64,000 bases of DNA from Symbiodinium natans (GCA_905221605.1 CAJNDS010002078.1:499001-563000), one strand, 5' to 3'. Shown: positions 12,617 to 24,093, counted from the stretch's first letter. The notes: generated by a model not told the origin, from the sequence alone. A program made the numbers and translations.

Positions 12617-15600
12617 GGCCAGCATATGTCGGAGTAGTACTTAGTGGAAGACCAAGTTTCCACACACTGAGAGCACATCGGTGAGGCTTCAACGATAATG
12701 CGCCGAGGGAGTCAACAAAGGGCCGGGTAATGTGAAGCCCCCAATGCCAGGGAACATCTTCAAAAGGATCTCTTCAGCTACAACACGTCGCTCAGTGCCA
12801 GCGCAGCCGCTGCGCTTCTTGGCATACCAAGACCTGCCTATGACCAAATTTGCCACACTGGTGCTCAAGGAGGAATGAGACAGCTGACTCTCCTGCAAGG
12901 GCCCACGCATTTGCGTGCAAAACCTTGAGGCCTGAATCCTGAAGCCCATCTAAACGGAGCCATACTGTAAGGCATTGGCGATGGTCACTACATCTCCTGC
13001 ATGATTCCAAGGAGAGCTGGGCTTGGCTTGAGGAGCTTAGGCCCCCTAAGCTTTCATCTTTTAAATGCGTGCGCAGGAACGACAACTCCAGAGGGACCTC
13101 ATCAGCTTTAACACCAGCATTGATGGTTTCCAGGGTGCTTGGAACCTATCCTTGACAGTTCTGGCCGACATGTCCAGCCAAACTCTGCAGCCTGATGTCA
13201 TTACCTTCGACACAGCCCCTCCTCTGAGCTGAGACCATGTCGGCAAACTCACAAATCGGTTTTCAATGAGGGTGATGTTCGAAGGCGTTCCTTCTGGGGT
13301 CCTTGTTGAGTTACCCACAAATACCCGCAAATAGGGGATCCGCAAAAAGGATAAGTTGTTCGTTCTTTATCTTTTTTTTTTTTTTTGGGGGGGGGGGGGG
13401 AATGTTGATGTGACGTGGGGGGGAAGTCTTGGGGTTTCCATGCAAGTATGGGCTGAATGTTGCCTCTCCCGGTTGCCGAGGCCATCAGTGCCTCTGAGAA
13501 GGGGAGTTTGTGGGATCGGGCCTTCGATTCGCTTGGGGCACTGGAGGCCAGGACGTGAAGCTTTCGGGAGCCGCTAGGGTTTAGAATGAGCTTCGGTTTC
13601 ACAAGTCTAATCGTAACTTCCAGCAAAAATCGTGTTTTTCGGTTATTGTGTTCACAGGTATAGGATCTAGAGTTCTAGACGGCAGATGCCCTTTTGGACT
13701 ACATTGAACATGGCCCCATGGCTTTGAGGATCGCAGCCTGCAGGCAGACACGATGCTTGATTGGGTTTTTGAACTTTGGTAGTTGAAGGTTTCTGGTGTG
13801 AGATGCTAGCTGGCTCCTTTGCATTCTTTTCTTCTTTCTTGTTTTGGGGGTTGGGGGGTGGAGGTGGTGGCCAATTCCGTATTTCTGAGGCTTGAGGTCC
13901 CTGCTTTCTTCGGGTGCCTGCGCAGCCCAGGATTGGCCTGAGCGCTTCCATAAGCACCTGTGAGGGCCGCTGACTAAGTTGCCTTGTTTGCCCTGAATCT
14001 CTGAGACCATGACCCAGCACTCTAAAGCCCTTTAACCCAGAACCTCAGAGAAGCCCAGTGCAGAAGACGAATTGCATGATGCAGTGTCGACCTGTTAGCT
14101 GAAGGGGCTTTTCGCCCCCAACCCAACATTTTGTTGCCACGCGGCCCGCCTCGGCCGGGCCCACGGCCCAAGGAGAGCCAAAGAAGCTTCCGCTGTGTCG
14201 GGCTCGGGATTGGGGATTCAGGGCCTCACTACTTCACTGTGTTTTTGGCTGTCGGAAGAGTCCCACTGGAAGGGTGACTAGGTGGCGGGAACCTGAGACA
14301 CCTTCCAGCGGATTCCCTGTTTGGCATGTATAGAACGAAGGCTACTGGTAAGAGCGGGGCCTCACGGGGTTGCAAGGTGAGCGATGGGAATCCGCGCTTG
14401 TCTTGCTCGACAAGCTCCACGCATCAGCGCTGTTGCTTGGTGCCGAATGACGCGCAACCTAAGTGCTCCAAACATAGCCCACACCATCCCCGAACCTTGA
14501 AGGGTCCTCAAACATCCTCCGACGCATTCATTACCTTCCAAAACTTGTGAGCATCTAGAACATGAAAGCGAAGTAAAGTATCGAGAGCACCACACAAGAG
14601 TTGGGGCCAGGGGGCAGCTGAGTCTAAGCAGGTTTCGGATCTCGGGCCCAGGTGCGGAACTACGATCACCTACAACGCGGCCGTTGGCAGCAGCAGCTCT
14701 GGCCAGCACTGGCAGACAGCTTTCGAAGTGGCGCTGGAGTTCACACGCCGCGCCGTGAGGAGATGGTGCATTTCATGTAGTTGGCAGGTGACAGGTCAGT
14801 AATAATGGGTTTGCACTGCTGCTTTTTGAAAATCGCTTCTCAGGCTGACTCAGGCTCCCTGCAAGATGTCGTCAGAGCTGCAACAATCACAGTCATTCAC
14901 ACTGAATGTGAAGCTGCATGTTGCTTTCTTCTGAAGAGGAGAAGCCTCGTCAGCTTCAACACAAGCATCACTGCCTGTGAGAGGGCAGCGGCCTGGACGA
15001 AGGCGTTCACCATGTACCACATTGTCCGAGAGACTCGCTGGAATCCAAATGTAATTACATACGGTGCTACAGCCAGCGCACTGGAGAAAGGCAGACAGTG
15101 GCAACTCGCTACAATAGTTCTACATCAGCTGCTCGCTAGCGGCACGCGCCCCAATTTGATCAACTGCAATGCCGTGGTCAGCGCTTGCGAGAAAAGTGCA
15201 AAGTGGCAGCATGCCTTGCTGATTGCATCGCAGCTCACCGACTTGCAGCTGCAGCCGCTGCTGCGACACTGGGCAGAAGGGGGGGCTGTGTGTTTTCAGA
15301 ATGTTGAACACTCCAAATGCCGCATTCTACAGTTTTTTTTCAGAAAGGTTGTCAGCTACAGCCCAACGTCGTGACATACAGCGCGCTAATCAGTGCATGT
15401 GGGCGCTGTCGACACTGGCAGTCGGCTCTGCAGCTGTTCGAGGAATTCAAGAATTCACATCTTCAAGCGAATGTCCTCGCCTCAGGCCGTCTTGCAACAA
15501 AGTCCTCGGCAAAGCAGTTCTTGATCCGATCGAGGTTGTTGCAGTGGGTAGAGTGGTCAATGTCACTAGATTCCGAGACTTCTGATCTCAGTTGGTTATC

Positions 15601-18600
15601 TACAACGCTGCCATGGATGCTCTGGAAGGGACTGAGCAGTGGCAGTCCGCATTTGCCTTGGCTGCAGATCTTCAACATGCAGGCTGGGAGCCCTTCCATC
15701 GAGCTTTAGTGCGCCAGCACTTGGGTGCTCAAGGCCCCAATGATCAGAAAACCGCAGCATAACGCTGTGCACCTGCACTTGCGCGACCGGAGGAATGCAG
15801 CAGAATGTTGTCACCTATGGGGCTGCCATGAGCGCTTGTGGATTGCGCCTTGGATTCTTGGCAGTGCGGGCCATGATGCTCGAATGATCCTTCACTCACT
15901 TCAGGGCCTTGGTTCGTCAGGGTGTGACTCTGTTCAAGCGTTTCGAGAGATTGAGAGATTGCGACTGGAAGGCAATTCCAATGGAGACTGGCATTGGGGA
16001 TGCTGCGCCGCCTTGATGAGGCGCTTTTGGAATCCAATGAGATTCTTCTGGGAGCTGCTACTGTTGCATGCGAGCTTGCAACACACGCGAAGAGGGATAA
16101 AAGGTGCTCATCTGCTTCAAGGTGTATAGGATCATTTCCATGGAGATTTTGTCGTGTTCCTTTCCCCTTTCATTCCCAAGATGTCTGGTGACCCATGCCT
16201 ATGATGCAGCCCTCCGGCTTGGCTTTCCGAAATTAGCCTGATACAGGCTCACGCCGCCCCATGGACGGACATCATGCACCTTTGGGAAGATACCTTGCTT
16301 TGGCTACAGGGGCAAGTGGTAGCAAGACTGGCAACGACAAAAACCTACAACATTGCAATCAGCGCATGTGGCAAAGGTGCAAGCTGGCCAGCAGCCTTGG
16401 CCTGTTTCGGAGAGCTTCTTCTGCGGGACCTGCAGCCAGATGTGGTCACTTACAACAGCGCCATCACTGCCTGCACACATGGAAGTGGCTGGCCGACCTC
16501 GCTCGCTCTTCTACACGAGCTTCAAACGAGGCAGGTGACACCTGACGTCTTCACCCTCAGTGCCGCCGTTTGCTCATGTGCACCTGCGCTGCACTCTGCA
16601 CCCATTTTTTTGCCACGCTTTTTTTAAGAGACAGGGCATATGTTCAGAACAGACGCAAGCAATTGAACTGTCAGGAGCCTGCTGGCAAATGGGAGCTAGC
16701 AACCTGCTTTTTGCATGACTTTTCATCTTTGGGCGTTGAATGGACCACACTGGTTTACAATGCTGGCATCTCTGTTTTTTCGAAGGCGGCCGAGTGGCAG
16801 CGTGCCATGGACTTGTTTGCGGGGATGGGTGAGGCAGGCCTGCGATGCTCCGAGGTCTCCTACAACACGGCCATCGCTGCCTGCAGTCGTGGAAAGCAAT
16901 GGTTGCTCGCTGTGGCCCTTCTCCGGCTGATGCGGAAGCGACTGCTTCGCACGGAGACGATCTCTTACAATGCGGCTATGGGAACCATGGGGGAGGGCTT
17001 TGGAAGTTGGGAAGTAGCTTTGTGTCTCTTGGCCGAGTTGCAGGAGTGCTGGATGAAGCCCAGCATCGTGACATATGGTTCGCTAATCAATTCTTGCGCA
17101 AAGGACGAGCAGTGGCAGAGGGCTTTACTATTTTTCGAAGAGGCACAGAGAAGTAACTTGCAAATGAGCGTCATAACCTACACTGCAGCAATCAGTAGCT
17201 GCGAGAAAGGCTCTCAGTGGCAGCTGGCGCTTTTCTGTTTATTCGACTGCTCTCGTAGGGACATGATGCCAGACATCATGTCGTTCAATACCGCCATTAC
17301 AGCCTGTGGAAATGTCGACGATTTGCGGCGAGCCAGACTGCTGCACATGATTCTGAAACGTCGACAAATAAGCGAGAATTTGTCAACCTTCAATGCCCTG
17401 ATTGTCTCGCACGGCAGGGCAACCCAGTGGCAGCAAGCGCTTCAATACCTGGCAAACCTCGAGGCCCTGGATTTCCAACCCGATGCGGTTACATTCAATG
17501 CTGCGAGCGGTGCATGTGCCAAGAGCGACAAGTGGCAGTGTGCTTTGCAACTGCTTCAGCAAGCCCAACATGCGCTCCTTGAACCTGATAACGTCACACA
17601 TGGCACCGAGATCAGCGCCATCGGCAGAGCAGGTCGCTGGCCACAAATCCTTCTGTTGCTGGCCAGACTGGATGCAGAAGACCAAGTTCCAGATGTCATC
17701 GTTTACAACGCGGCGATCACGGCGATTACTGCCTGCGGGGATGCGTGGGATGCTTGGCAGGTTTGCCTCCGGCTCCTTGCGAACCTCCAGAAGAACAATC
17801 TCACAGCAGACGCACGGACTTTCACAAGCCTCATCACAGCCTGTCGTGGAGCTTCTGCATGGCAGCCTGCCCTGCACCTCCTGTCGACCCTGCGAGGAAG
17901 TGAATGCAGTGGGACAGATATGTCGTACTGCTACAATGCAGCCATTAGCACATGTGGCCGGGCTGACCAGTGGCAGGTGGTCATAGACATCCTGAGAAGC
18001 ATGGCTGAGGACCCGCGTGCACTGTGCATCTCCCGGTGCCACCACTTCAGAGATCAAGTTACTTGTGTTCGAGCCTTAAAGCCGCATGTAGCATTAGAAA
18101 GGCTCCTCAGTTAAAATCCTACCGTCAAGTGTTTGTAGCGAATCATTCCACACTCTTTACTGGTTGCGAGAGTCATGCGGTGCAGGATGCTCTCGAACCC
18201 GACATCAAGGGCTACGATCCTGCACTGGCGGCAGTCGTTAGCTCCGGTGAGCAAGACCAGGCCTTGCGGGCTGTTATTTCCGGCGGTTTACGGCTTAGGG
18301 TTCGTGAGGGGATAGCAGGTTTAGCGCTTGAGAGGTTTCTTGGCTGTTCTTTAAGGGGTTCTTGGCTGAGGGTGCGGGATGTTGAGAGAGTTGCCGTGGG
18401 AGGGTACCGACTCGAACCAGCATTTTGGTGTAAATGGGCACGTAGGTGACTTTACATGGGGTTTGGGGTTTAGGCTCTGGGGTTTACATGTCAGAGCTGC
18501 CGCAATGCCTGTTCACAATGCATCACCGCGTTTTGGGTCTCTGTGGTTTAGTGGGGTCGCTGTGAGTGGGGCTTGAGGACTGCTTCATCCATGGCTCAGA

Positions 18601-21600
18601 TGCAGTGACCTCACTTCTACATTCGACAGTTCTCGAGGTAGCGAGCTTCTACAGAGGTCTACAATAATCATCCCCAAAGCCCAGAGTGTGGAAAAGCTCC
18701 GCAACGCCAGGCCCTGGAGCTTTTGTGGTCCTGTGAAGCATCGTTGCCAGCGGTGTCCTTCCTGTGGTCTCTGGCGGCAGTTGGTGTGTCGGACCCAGAG
18801 GTGGGGCTATTCTTTTACAAGGTTGAGAAGCTTTCTGGAGTGTAATCTGGGCCTTCCAGGCGTTCAGGGTTTAACAGGATCGGGGAGTTTGGGGCCTCGT
18901 GCGAAGTCGAGGGCTCTTGGCTGCGTGGACTCGCCTTTGCCAAAATGGGTGTGGCACACGTCGGCAGCTTGATTCTGTTTGTGCTTTACCCAGCCGTCGC
19001 AGACCGTCGCTCGCCGTCGCTGCCTCTCTACGCAAGGGTTTGTCGTCGATGTGAGTTCGGGCATGAAGATTCGAACAGGAGCAGGATTGAGGTTTGACAG
19101 CTGCGCTTCTGACTATGACTGACCATACGCAATGCTAGGAGGTTCTCAGTATGTTTCCCTATCCTGTCAACGCCTCATTCCATGCAGGTCATTAACGAAG
19201 CTTGCGTGGAGGTGGCTTTGACCAGATGTCATGGCGAGGACCGAAGGGTGCAAAACCCCATATTTATCTGGCAGCACGGACCCAGCCAGGACTTGCCGAG
19301 GGTCCTATGGTCGATGGAGATGCTGGGGGTGGAGAGCACTGCTTTCTGGAGGCTGAAGACTCAGACATCTCAATGGGGTGGCGCACAGGAAAAGAACTAG
19401 AGCTCCTGCAGGTGCACAAGCCAGCAGTTCCTGAAAGAACTCCACAAAGCGGGCCTCGATGAGCTGGCAATGACCGTGCCTTGACCGCCTTAACATGAGA
19501 TTTAACATGCCAGCTCTGATCGGCACGGCATCGTTGAGGATTGGGCAGCAGCGGTTCGTCTTAGGAGTGTAATTTGAGAATTCTTTGAGGGAAACGGACC
19601 TGAGTTGTGGGAAGCCACCGCAAGTTTCATCCCGCGCGCAGAGGCTCCCCAAACCGAGGCCCGCGATTGATAGCACACAGGCTTGCAGGGCCAGAGAATC
19701 TGCTAGAATGACTGCGAAATCGAAAGCAGAAATTTGGCACAAAGCGAGACGAGTTAGATCGTTTGAGCCCTGTACGCGACACCCTAGAATCCTCTCTAAG
19801 TTAAGGGGTTGGGGGGGTAAAAACCTGGGGGAATCTCAGGTGTCTGGACTCATCTCTGCCAGCTCGGAGCCCTTTGCCGCTGACCCGATCCAGCGACAAG
19901 CGGAGGACCAACTTAGGATGCTCAGGCACCCTCCAGACGGGGTTTTGATGCTCCAGTTTGCTCAGAAGTAGTGACGAGGAGTTGTGTTCATTTGAGGCCA
20001 ATGTGCTTTCGGCAGCTACCCATGTTCTCAGCGACACTGATTTCACTGTAAGCTCCTGCAAGACTCTAAAGTCCAAAGCCCTAACACGTAAACATTTGTT
20101 GGGGCTCCGGCTTCGGGAGTCGGGTGGGGAAGCTAATGGCTCCAATGCCCCACACTGGAAGCCTTGTTGCTAGCCGTTCACTAGGGCTTGGGGATTTGTT
20201 GGGGGAAGGCTTTTGACTCTACTAGTATCACTGTCTTCAGGCAGAACGCGCCGAGTCAACTGGCCTTCCATCGCCTAGGCATCTCAGCCATGGGCATCTT
20301 GGCCTGCGTCTCATGATCCATCGGCCTGAAACCTACGTCGACCTCAATTTGGCTGTTTTGAGTGTTTTGCGCTATGAGATGGGCACAGTAAGTTTAAGCC
20401 CTTCCTAACACCCAGCAACACTCGTTAAGCGCCCGGTAACCCTCTGAGGGCCTAAACTCTCAAGCCTGACATCAGACCTCGCTCTGACAAGGCATCTTGG
20501 GCTCCTTCTCCAACACCGGGCGGTTACGACAGAGCTTCCGAACCGCTGTGTGCGAAGCTCTGATGGAAGTCGGCCGAGAGTTTGACCAAAGCTCTCGGCA
20601 GAGCTTCCGAACTAGTGTCCCCTATCAGCCACCTCTGGAGCAGGCCTCAGTCGTACCCCTTTCTTTGTTCGTTCGCGCTTCACAAGCCGACCCCTGAGAG
20701 CCGAGCACCCCCAAAACGAACCGTAAACAAGAACAAACCTTCCAAGGAGAAGCTTCCCACCTCGGTGGTGTGGGACTCTGTCGACCGTGCAGTCCTCTTT
20801 AAGCCACCTGGTTGGGAAGTCTACGGCGCCCACACGCAGTGGCAGCTGTCCTCCTTCGCAGCAAGCCGCTTTGGCAACCCGGCAGAGCAGACGCTTAGGC
20901 CTCTTCATGCCTCTTCCAGGGAAACTCCACTGATCTCCACTGCAAATACAGGCAAAGACTAACTAGAGCGCCAATCGCTTATTCAATCGTCGCAACTAGG
21001 TGCCGCACTAGGTTCAGCTGTTCTACAAGGACAGCCCCAAAAGTGGCAACATTTTTGTTTTGCAGTGAAGCACTCTTATAGCCACCATGAGACCGTTCGC
21101 AATGGTCTCCTCTATGAACGGAGGGCCTCCAAAACCATGCCCAAGCCACACCCGTGACTCGAATTCTCGAACGTCTCTCCCTCCTCCAAGGCAGCCTTCG
21201 GATCCTGGATGATGCGAGCCACCGGGCAGATTGAGGCAAAAGGTTCAGAAGTTTGGGACTTTAAATTAGGGTTTACATGTAGGTTGCACTCAGAACCGAG
21301 ACCATTGTACCTTGCCTGCTGATGCGAGAGTCGAAACCAGCAACTCTGATTGAATGGCTTCAGGTCATAACTCTGGTTTCCTCCACCGCCTGGATGTGCC
21401 CAGCTCAGGTGCTGAAGCTGCAACCAATTCTTGAGCTGCAGATGACTTTGTGACGTTGTGGTTATTCTCTAGATCAGGGTCCCCTTTGTAGGAAGAAGCA
21501 CCATAGCACCATAGAAGGGATGTTGATTTAAGAAGCTCAGCCGCACATCAGGTCTGATCATGGTCGCGAAGACGTATGCTGCATTCTACGACTTGCAGCT

Positions 21601-22830
21601 CCAGCTGCACCTTGGAACTTTTGGCCGCGAGTACACGGCTTTGGTGCACGGTTGGCTGGCACCCTCTCGGATCGCCGTGTCGACCAAGGCCCGGTTGAGT
21701 CTTCCCGCTGCTGAGGTTTCAGAAAGTGCCGAAAAGGTGCCTACCAGAAAGCCCTTGCGTCAACCTAGGTTTATAGGCGTTTAGGGTTCGTTACCGCCCC
21801 ACGGTGGTCCCACTGTGGGGTTCGTAAGTTGTGTGCTGTTGAGTTGATAAGTGCCTCGCTGGGCCTAAGATCGGAATGCCCGGGCGTCCAGGCCAAAAAC
21901 AATTTCTCCTTTTGGCACAGGTGCGGTCGGGCAGCAAGGGCCCAACCGTTTCCGGCGGCCGCGGCAAATGGAGCCAAACTCGGTTTCAATGTCTGGGCCG
22001 CTAGGCATATGAAGGATATTGAAGGATCACGAAGAGGCGCTCGAGAGAGCTCTGCAAAAGTAGACACCAGGCTGATCCAGGCCCGTGATTCATGTTTTTG
22101 TGCGTCCCCAGGCCGCAAATGGCATCGTGCTGGTTCTCTTGGTCACCTCCTCCTGCAGATTGCTCCTTGGTCTTGGCAGTTTTGATCTCCCGTAGCATGA
22201 GGCTTTCATACTGTACACCGTCATGGGGATCAGCAGAAGCTTGTCGTGTGGCCATGATGTTGGCTTCGCTAAACCATGGGACCTCGCTTCCGGCAGTATT
22301 GTTTGTGAAGATGGGATGCAAGTTCGGCAGCATGCGCAGGGATCGCGAAAGAAGCTGGCAAAGACTTCTCATGATTCATGATTCTTCGGTTGCTGTGATC
22401 CGTGATTGTTATAGTGACATATGAAGATGCAAAATGCACGGAGTCCTGAACTGCAACCATGAACGCTCCAGCACGAAGAGAGTTGGGGATTTGAGCAGGA
22501 TGCGCTGTTAAGAGAGAAGGCGAGAAGGCATGAAGACTTCCTACGAATGATCTCTAAGTGTCCCTTAAGGTCACTGGGCGGAAACATCAGATTCGGAGCC
22601 ACATGGCATACATTGGCCACCCAACTGTCCGGGACGGTCTCTACACAAGCAACGTGACTTTTCAAGAGGATGCCGCACTCTGTGACCGAAACTGGCTGCA
22701 CCGGCACCTGCTCAAGTTTCGAGATCCAGATGGAAGGCCTCATGAGATCCAGTCACCGCTGCCTCCGGACTTGCAGACTTCGCTCCAGTCGGTGCATACA
22801 GTCAGGAACCCAAAACAGCCGTGCCCCTGA
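12535..22830 (+). CDS. PPR-pseudouridine synthase gene 2 (gene span)
   Basis: A multi-exon plus-strand gene model. It has an N-terminal tract of about 20 or more 35-residue PPR repeats (12.5-18.26 kb), then two exons with helical 'FLWSLAAVGV' and 'VLWSMEMLGV' segments (18.7-19.4 kb), then an RluA-family pseudouridine synthase domain (20.7-22.83 kb) ending at TGA 22828. PPR tracts bind single-stranded RNA, and RluA-type enzymes isomerise uridine to pseudouridine in RNA; fused, the tract could choose the target. The exon joins at 16579/16675, 18003/18186, 18260/18711 and 21408/21552 keep both phase and domain sequence. The link between the PPR part and the synthase part across 19.5-20.7 kb is inferred from order, strand and lack of a clear end; two adjacent genes are the alternative. 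The start codon was not found and could lie upstream of 12.5 kb. Confidence 0.6.
13074..13212 (+). CDS. PPR exon (gene 2)
   Basis: Reads LQRDLISFNTSIDGFQGAWN and continues to LQPDVITFDTA, one full PPR repeat plus the start of the next. Confidence 0.55.
14650..14765 (+). CDS. PPR exon (gene 2)
   Basis: Reads TTITYNAAVGSSSSGQHWQT and continues AFEVALEF, a Trp-17 type PPR repeat. Borders are approximate. Confidence 0.55.
14939..15260 (+). CDS. PPR exon, about three repeats (gene 2)
   Basis: An open stretch with three consecutive repeats starting SFNTSITACERAAAW, TYGATASALEKGRQW and NCNAVVSACEKSAKW, each 35 residues apart. The sequence then degrades into a G-run and a poly-T intron before the next exon. 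Confidence 0.7.
15345..15475 (+). CDS. PPR exon (gene 2)
   Basis: Follows T8CAG and AAAG acceptors and reads LQPNVVTYSALISACGRCRH, continuing WQSALQLFEEF. One complete Trp-17 type repeat. Confidence 0.7.
15594..15763 (+). CDS. PPR exon (gene 2)
   Basis: Follows a CTCAG acceptor and reads VIYNAAMDALEGTEQWQSAF, then AADLQHAGWEP. Open to TAA at 15761, so the exon ends somewhere before that. Confidence 0.6.
15792..16080 (+). CDS. PPR exon segments (gene 2)
   Basis: 15792-15845 reads GMQQNVVTYGAAMSACG. 16021-16080 reads ALLESNEILLGAATVACELA. Both are PPR repeat starts; the borders are not resolved. Confidence 0.5.
16247..16579 (+). CDS. PPR exon (gene 2), GC donor
   Basis: A 333-base exon after ATACAG, with repeats TYNIAISACGKGASW and TYNSAITACTHGSGW, ending at ...AAVCSC. 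The donor is GC (16580-16581) and the next exon starts at 16675, so the join reads VCSC|EPAGKW in one repeat and one phase. Confidence 0.75.
16675..18003 (+). CDS. large PPR exon, about 12 repeats (gene 2)
   Basis: A 443-codon exon and the longest coding stretch in the window. Twelve consecutive PPR repeats begin with motifs such as VYNAGIS, SYNTAIA, SYNAAMG, TYGSLIN, TYTAAIS, SFNTAIT, TFNALIV, TFNAASG, VYNAAIT and CYNAAIS. Most are exactly 35 residues with Trp at position 17 and Ala at 20; one repeat carries about four extra residues (IVYNAAITAITACG). It ends at ILRSM with a GC donor (18004-18005). The next exon starts DALEPD at 18186, completing the 'xxMxxxxLxPD' repeat end. The protein is expected to bind RNA in an organelle. 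A single-exon gene ending at the in-frame TAA at 18112 is less likely, because the PPR pattern stops at 18003 and resumes downstream. Confidence 0.85.
18186..18260 (+). CDS. short PPR exon (gene 2)
   Basis: A 25-codon exon, DALEPDIKGYDPALAAVVSS then GEQDQ, finishing one repeat and starting another. GC donor at 18261. Its 3' border CCAGGCC is repeated at the next acceptor (18711). Confidence 0.65.
18711..18845 (+). CDS. helical-repeat exon (gene 2)
   Basis: Follows CGCCAG and reads ALELLWSCEASLPAVSFLWS then LAAVGVSDPEVGLFF. The first part completes a PPR helix. The 'FLWSLAAVGVSDPE' part resembles the 'AWALAxLGVxDxxL' segments of other alpha-helical organelle RNA-binding repeats (OPR or FAST/RAP-like), which is a tentative likeness. 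Confidence 0.55.
   Translation, partial: ALELLWSCEASLPAVSFLWSLAAVGVSDPEVGLFFYKVEKLSGV
19188..19395 (+). CDS. helical-repeat exon (gene 2)
   Basis: Follows CATGCAG and stays open for about 70 codons. It contains VINEACVEVALTRC and DLPRVLWSMEMLGVESTAF, echoing the 'LWSL..GV' pattern of the exon at 18711. The next segment, 19420-19492, reads QQFLKELHKAGLDELA and is probably a following exon. Confidence 0.45.
20730..20940 (+). CDS. pseudouridine synthase N-terminal exon (gene 2)
   Basis: Reads VVWDSVDRAVLFKPPGWEVY, the first strand and 'KPxG' motif of RluA-family synthases, followed by QLSSFAASRFG and LRPLHA. Borders are approximate. Confidence 0.65.
21364..21408 (+). CDS. pseudouridine synthase catalytic exon (gene 2)
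   Basis: A 45-base exon reading HNSGFLHRLDVPSS. The HRLD motif carries the catalytic Asp (GAT 21393-21395) of RluA enzymes. A GT donor at 21409 joins in phase to 21552, giving HRLDVPSSGLIMVAKT, the conserved 'HRLDxxTSGxxxxAKT' box. Confidence 0.8.
21552..21715 (+). CDS. pseudouridine synthase middle exon (gene 2)
   Basis: Follows CATCAG and reads LIMVAKTYAAFYDLQLQLH then GREYTALVHGWL, matching 'K.Y.A.V.G' of the family. The 3' end lies before TAG 21782. Confidence 0.75.
22465..22557 (+). CDS. coding-like helical segment inside gene 2
   Basis: Reads LQHEESWGFEQDALLREKAR then RHEDFLRMISK, a charged helix with strong coding character. It is in a different frame from the next exon only 12 bases on. 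It may be an inserted exon of the synthase gene disturbed by a frameshift or base-calling indel, or a chance ORF. Confidence 0.35.
22570..22830 (+). CDS. pseudouridine synthase C-terminal exon with stop (gene 2)
   Basis: Follows CTTAAG and reads VTGRKHQIRSHMAYIGHPTV then RDGLY, the diagnostic 'TGRxHQIRxHxAxxGHPxxGDxxY' motif of RluA synthases. It continues LHRHLLKFRDPDG (the 'LHA..L.F..P' motif) to a TGA at 22828. This fixes strand and gene end. Confidence 0.85.
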   Translation, partial: VTGRKHQIRSHMAYIGHPTVRDGLYTSNVTFQEDAALCDRNWLHRHLLKFRDPDGRPHEIQSPLPPDLQTSLQSVHTVRNPKQPCP

Positions 22831-23149
22831 GTCGCTGGCAGCCCCACGATGTTGCTTTCTTTTTGCACGAACGTTTGCTTGGGCGTGAGGCGAAAAGGGA
22901 GGCTCAGAGCAGAGGGGGATACGGTTGCCGGGTGTTCGAGATAGGATGGGGAACCCTAGTGCTTAGACACCATGTTGTTTGAATGTCCATCTCAACAGAC
23001 TTGATGGACGTACTAGACCTGATGCACCATGAGGGTTGATCTGAAAGAGCGATCTTCTGTAGGCCTTTGTTACGCTGGTATGTTTCCTTCTAGTTTTAGG
23101 TTAGGGCGTCCACAATTTAAGTGAGATCTCAGACGATGGCAACAGGCGA
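22831..23149. other. spacer between gene 2 and PPR gene 3
   Basis: About 320 bases with no coding motif, promoter or terminator that I can support. It is the only clear intergenic gap between two recognised genes in the left half. Confidence 0.4.
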
Positions 23150-24058
23150 AGCGATGGCTAACGCAGATGCAGGAGGCACAATGCACCAACAGCAATGAGT
23201 GAGTTACAGGGGATCCCTCTAGTTCTGGTCCTGCATCAGTTGAGACAGGTCAGGGTGCACCCGAACGAAGTCACCTACTCTTCGACGATCAATGCTTTGA
23301 CAAAGGCGGGCAACGGTCAAACCTGCCTGGTCATCCCCTGCTGATCAGCCACAAATCGAAATTTGCAGTATCGATGTGCATTTCAGAAGAGAAGCTAGAC
23401 CGACTGGCGACATGCAGGCAAACCTTATGGAAGATGCGATCGAAGCACTAGTTGGCATGGAGGACGGGCGGGTCTACTTGAGTGTATCACCTCTAGCTGA
23501 CCTGCAAGTAGGGTGCATCCTCAGTGCAATGAGAAGAAAGCAGGTGGGTTCGTTGGGTTCCACCGACCAGCACAGTCATTGCACCATATGGGCGCCAAGG
23601 CATTGTTTAGGGGTGCAGCGTGCCATGGAGATTAGCATCTTCACATGCAAAGGAGTCATCCCTCAAGCCCGATGCATCTGCTTATGTGTCTGGGCAGCAT
23701 ACATACCTACATACCTACATACCTACATACCTACATACCTACATACCTACATACCTACATACCTACATACCTACATACCTACATACATACATACATACAT
23801 ACATATTATATGAAAGTTATGTATGTAGGTGTATATATATATACATACATACGCATAGGTGTATATATATATATATACAGAGAGAGAGAGAGAGAGAATT
23901 ACATGTAGGGATGAACACTTACTATTCATATGATGACGAATAGATTTTGTATGAAAAGGGTGTTTTTCTTCAAATAGTGACAGGAGTGGTGCACATCCTT
24001 CCGGCAGCATATAGAGAATATTATTGAGATATTGAGAAGCGACATGAACTTACACAAA

Positions 24059-24093
<35 letters not shown>

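Noticed and set aside
18940-18960. GCCAAAATGGGTG as an antisense spliced leader
   Set aside because: Only about ten bases match the leader complement before it diverges; chance level for this window.
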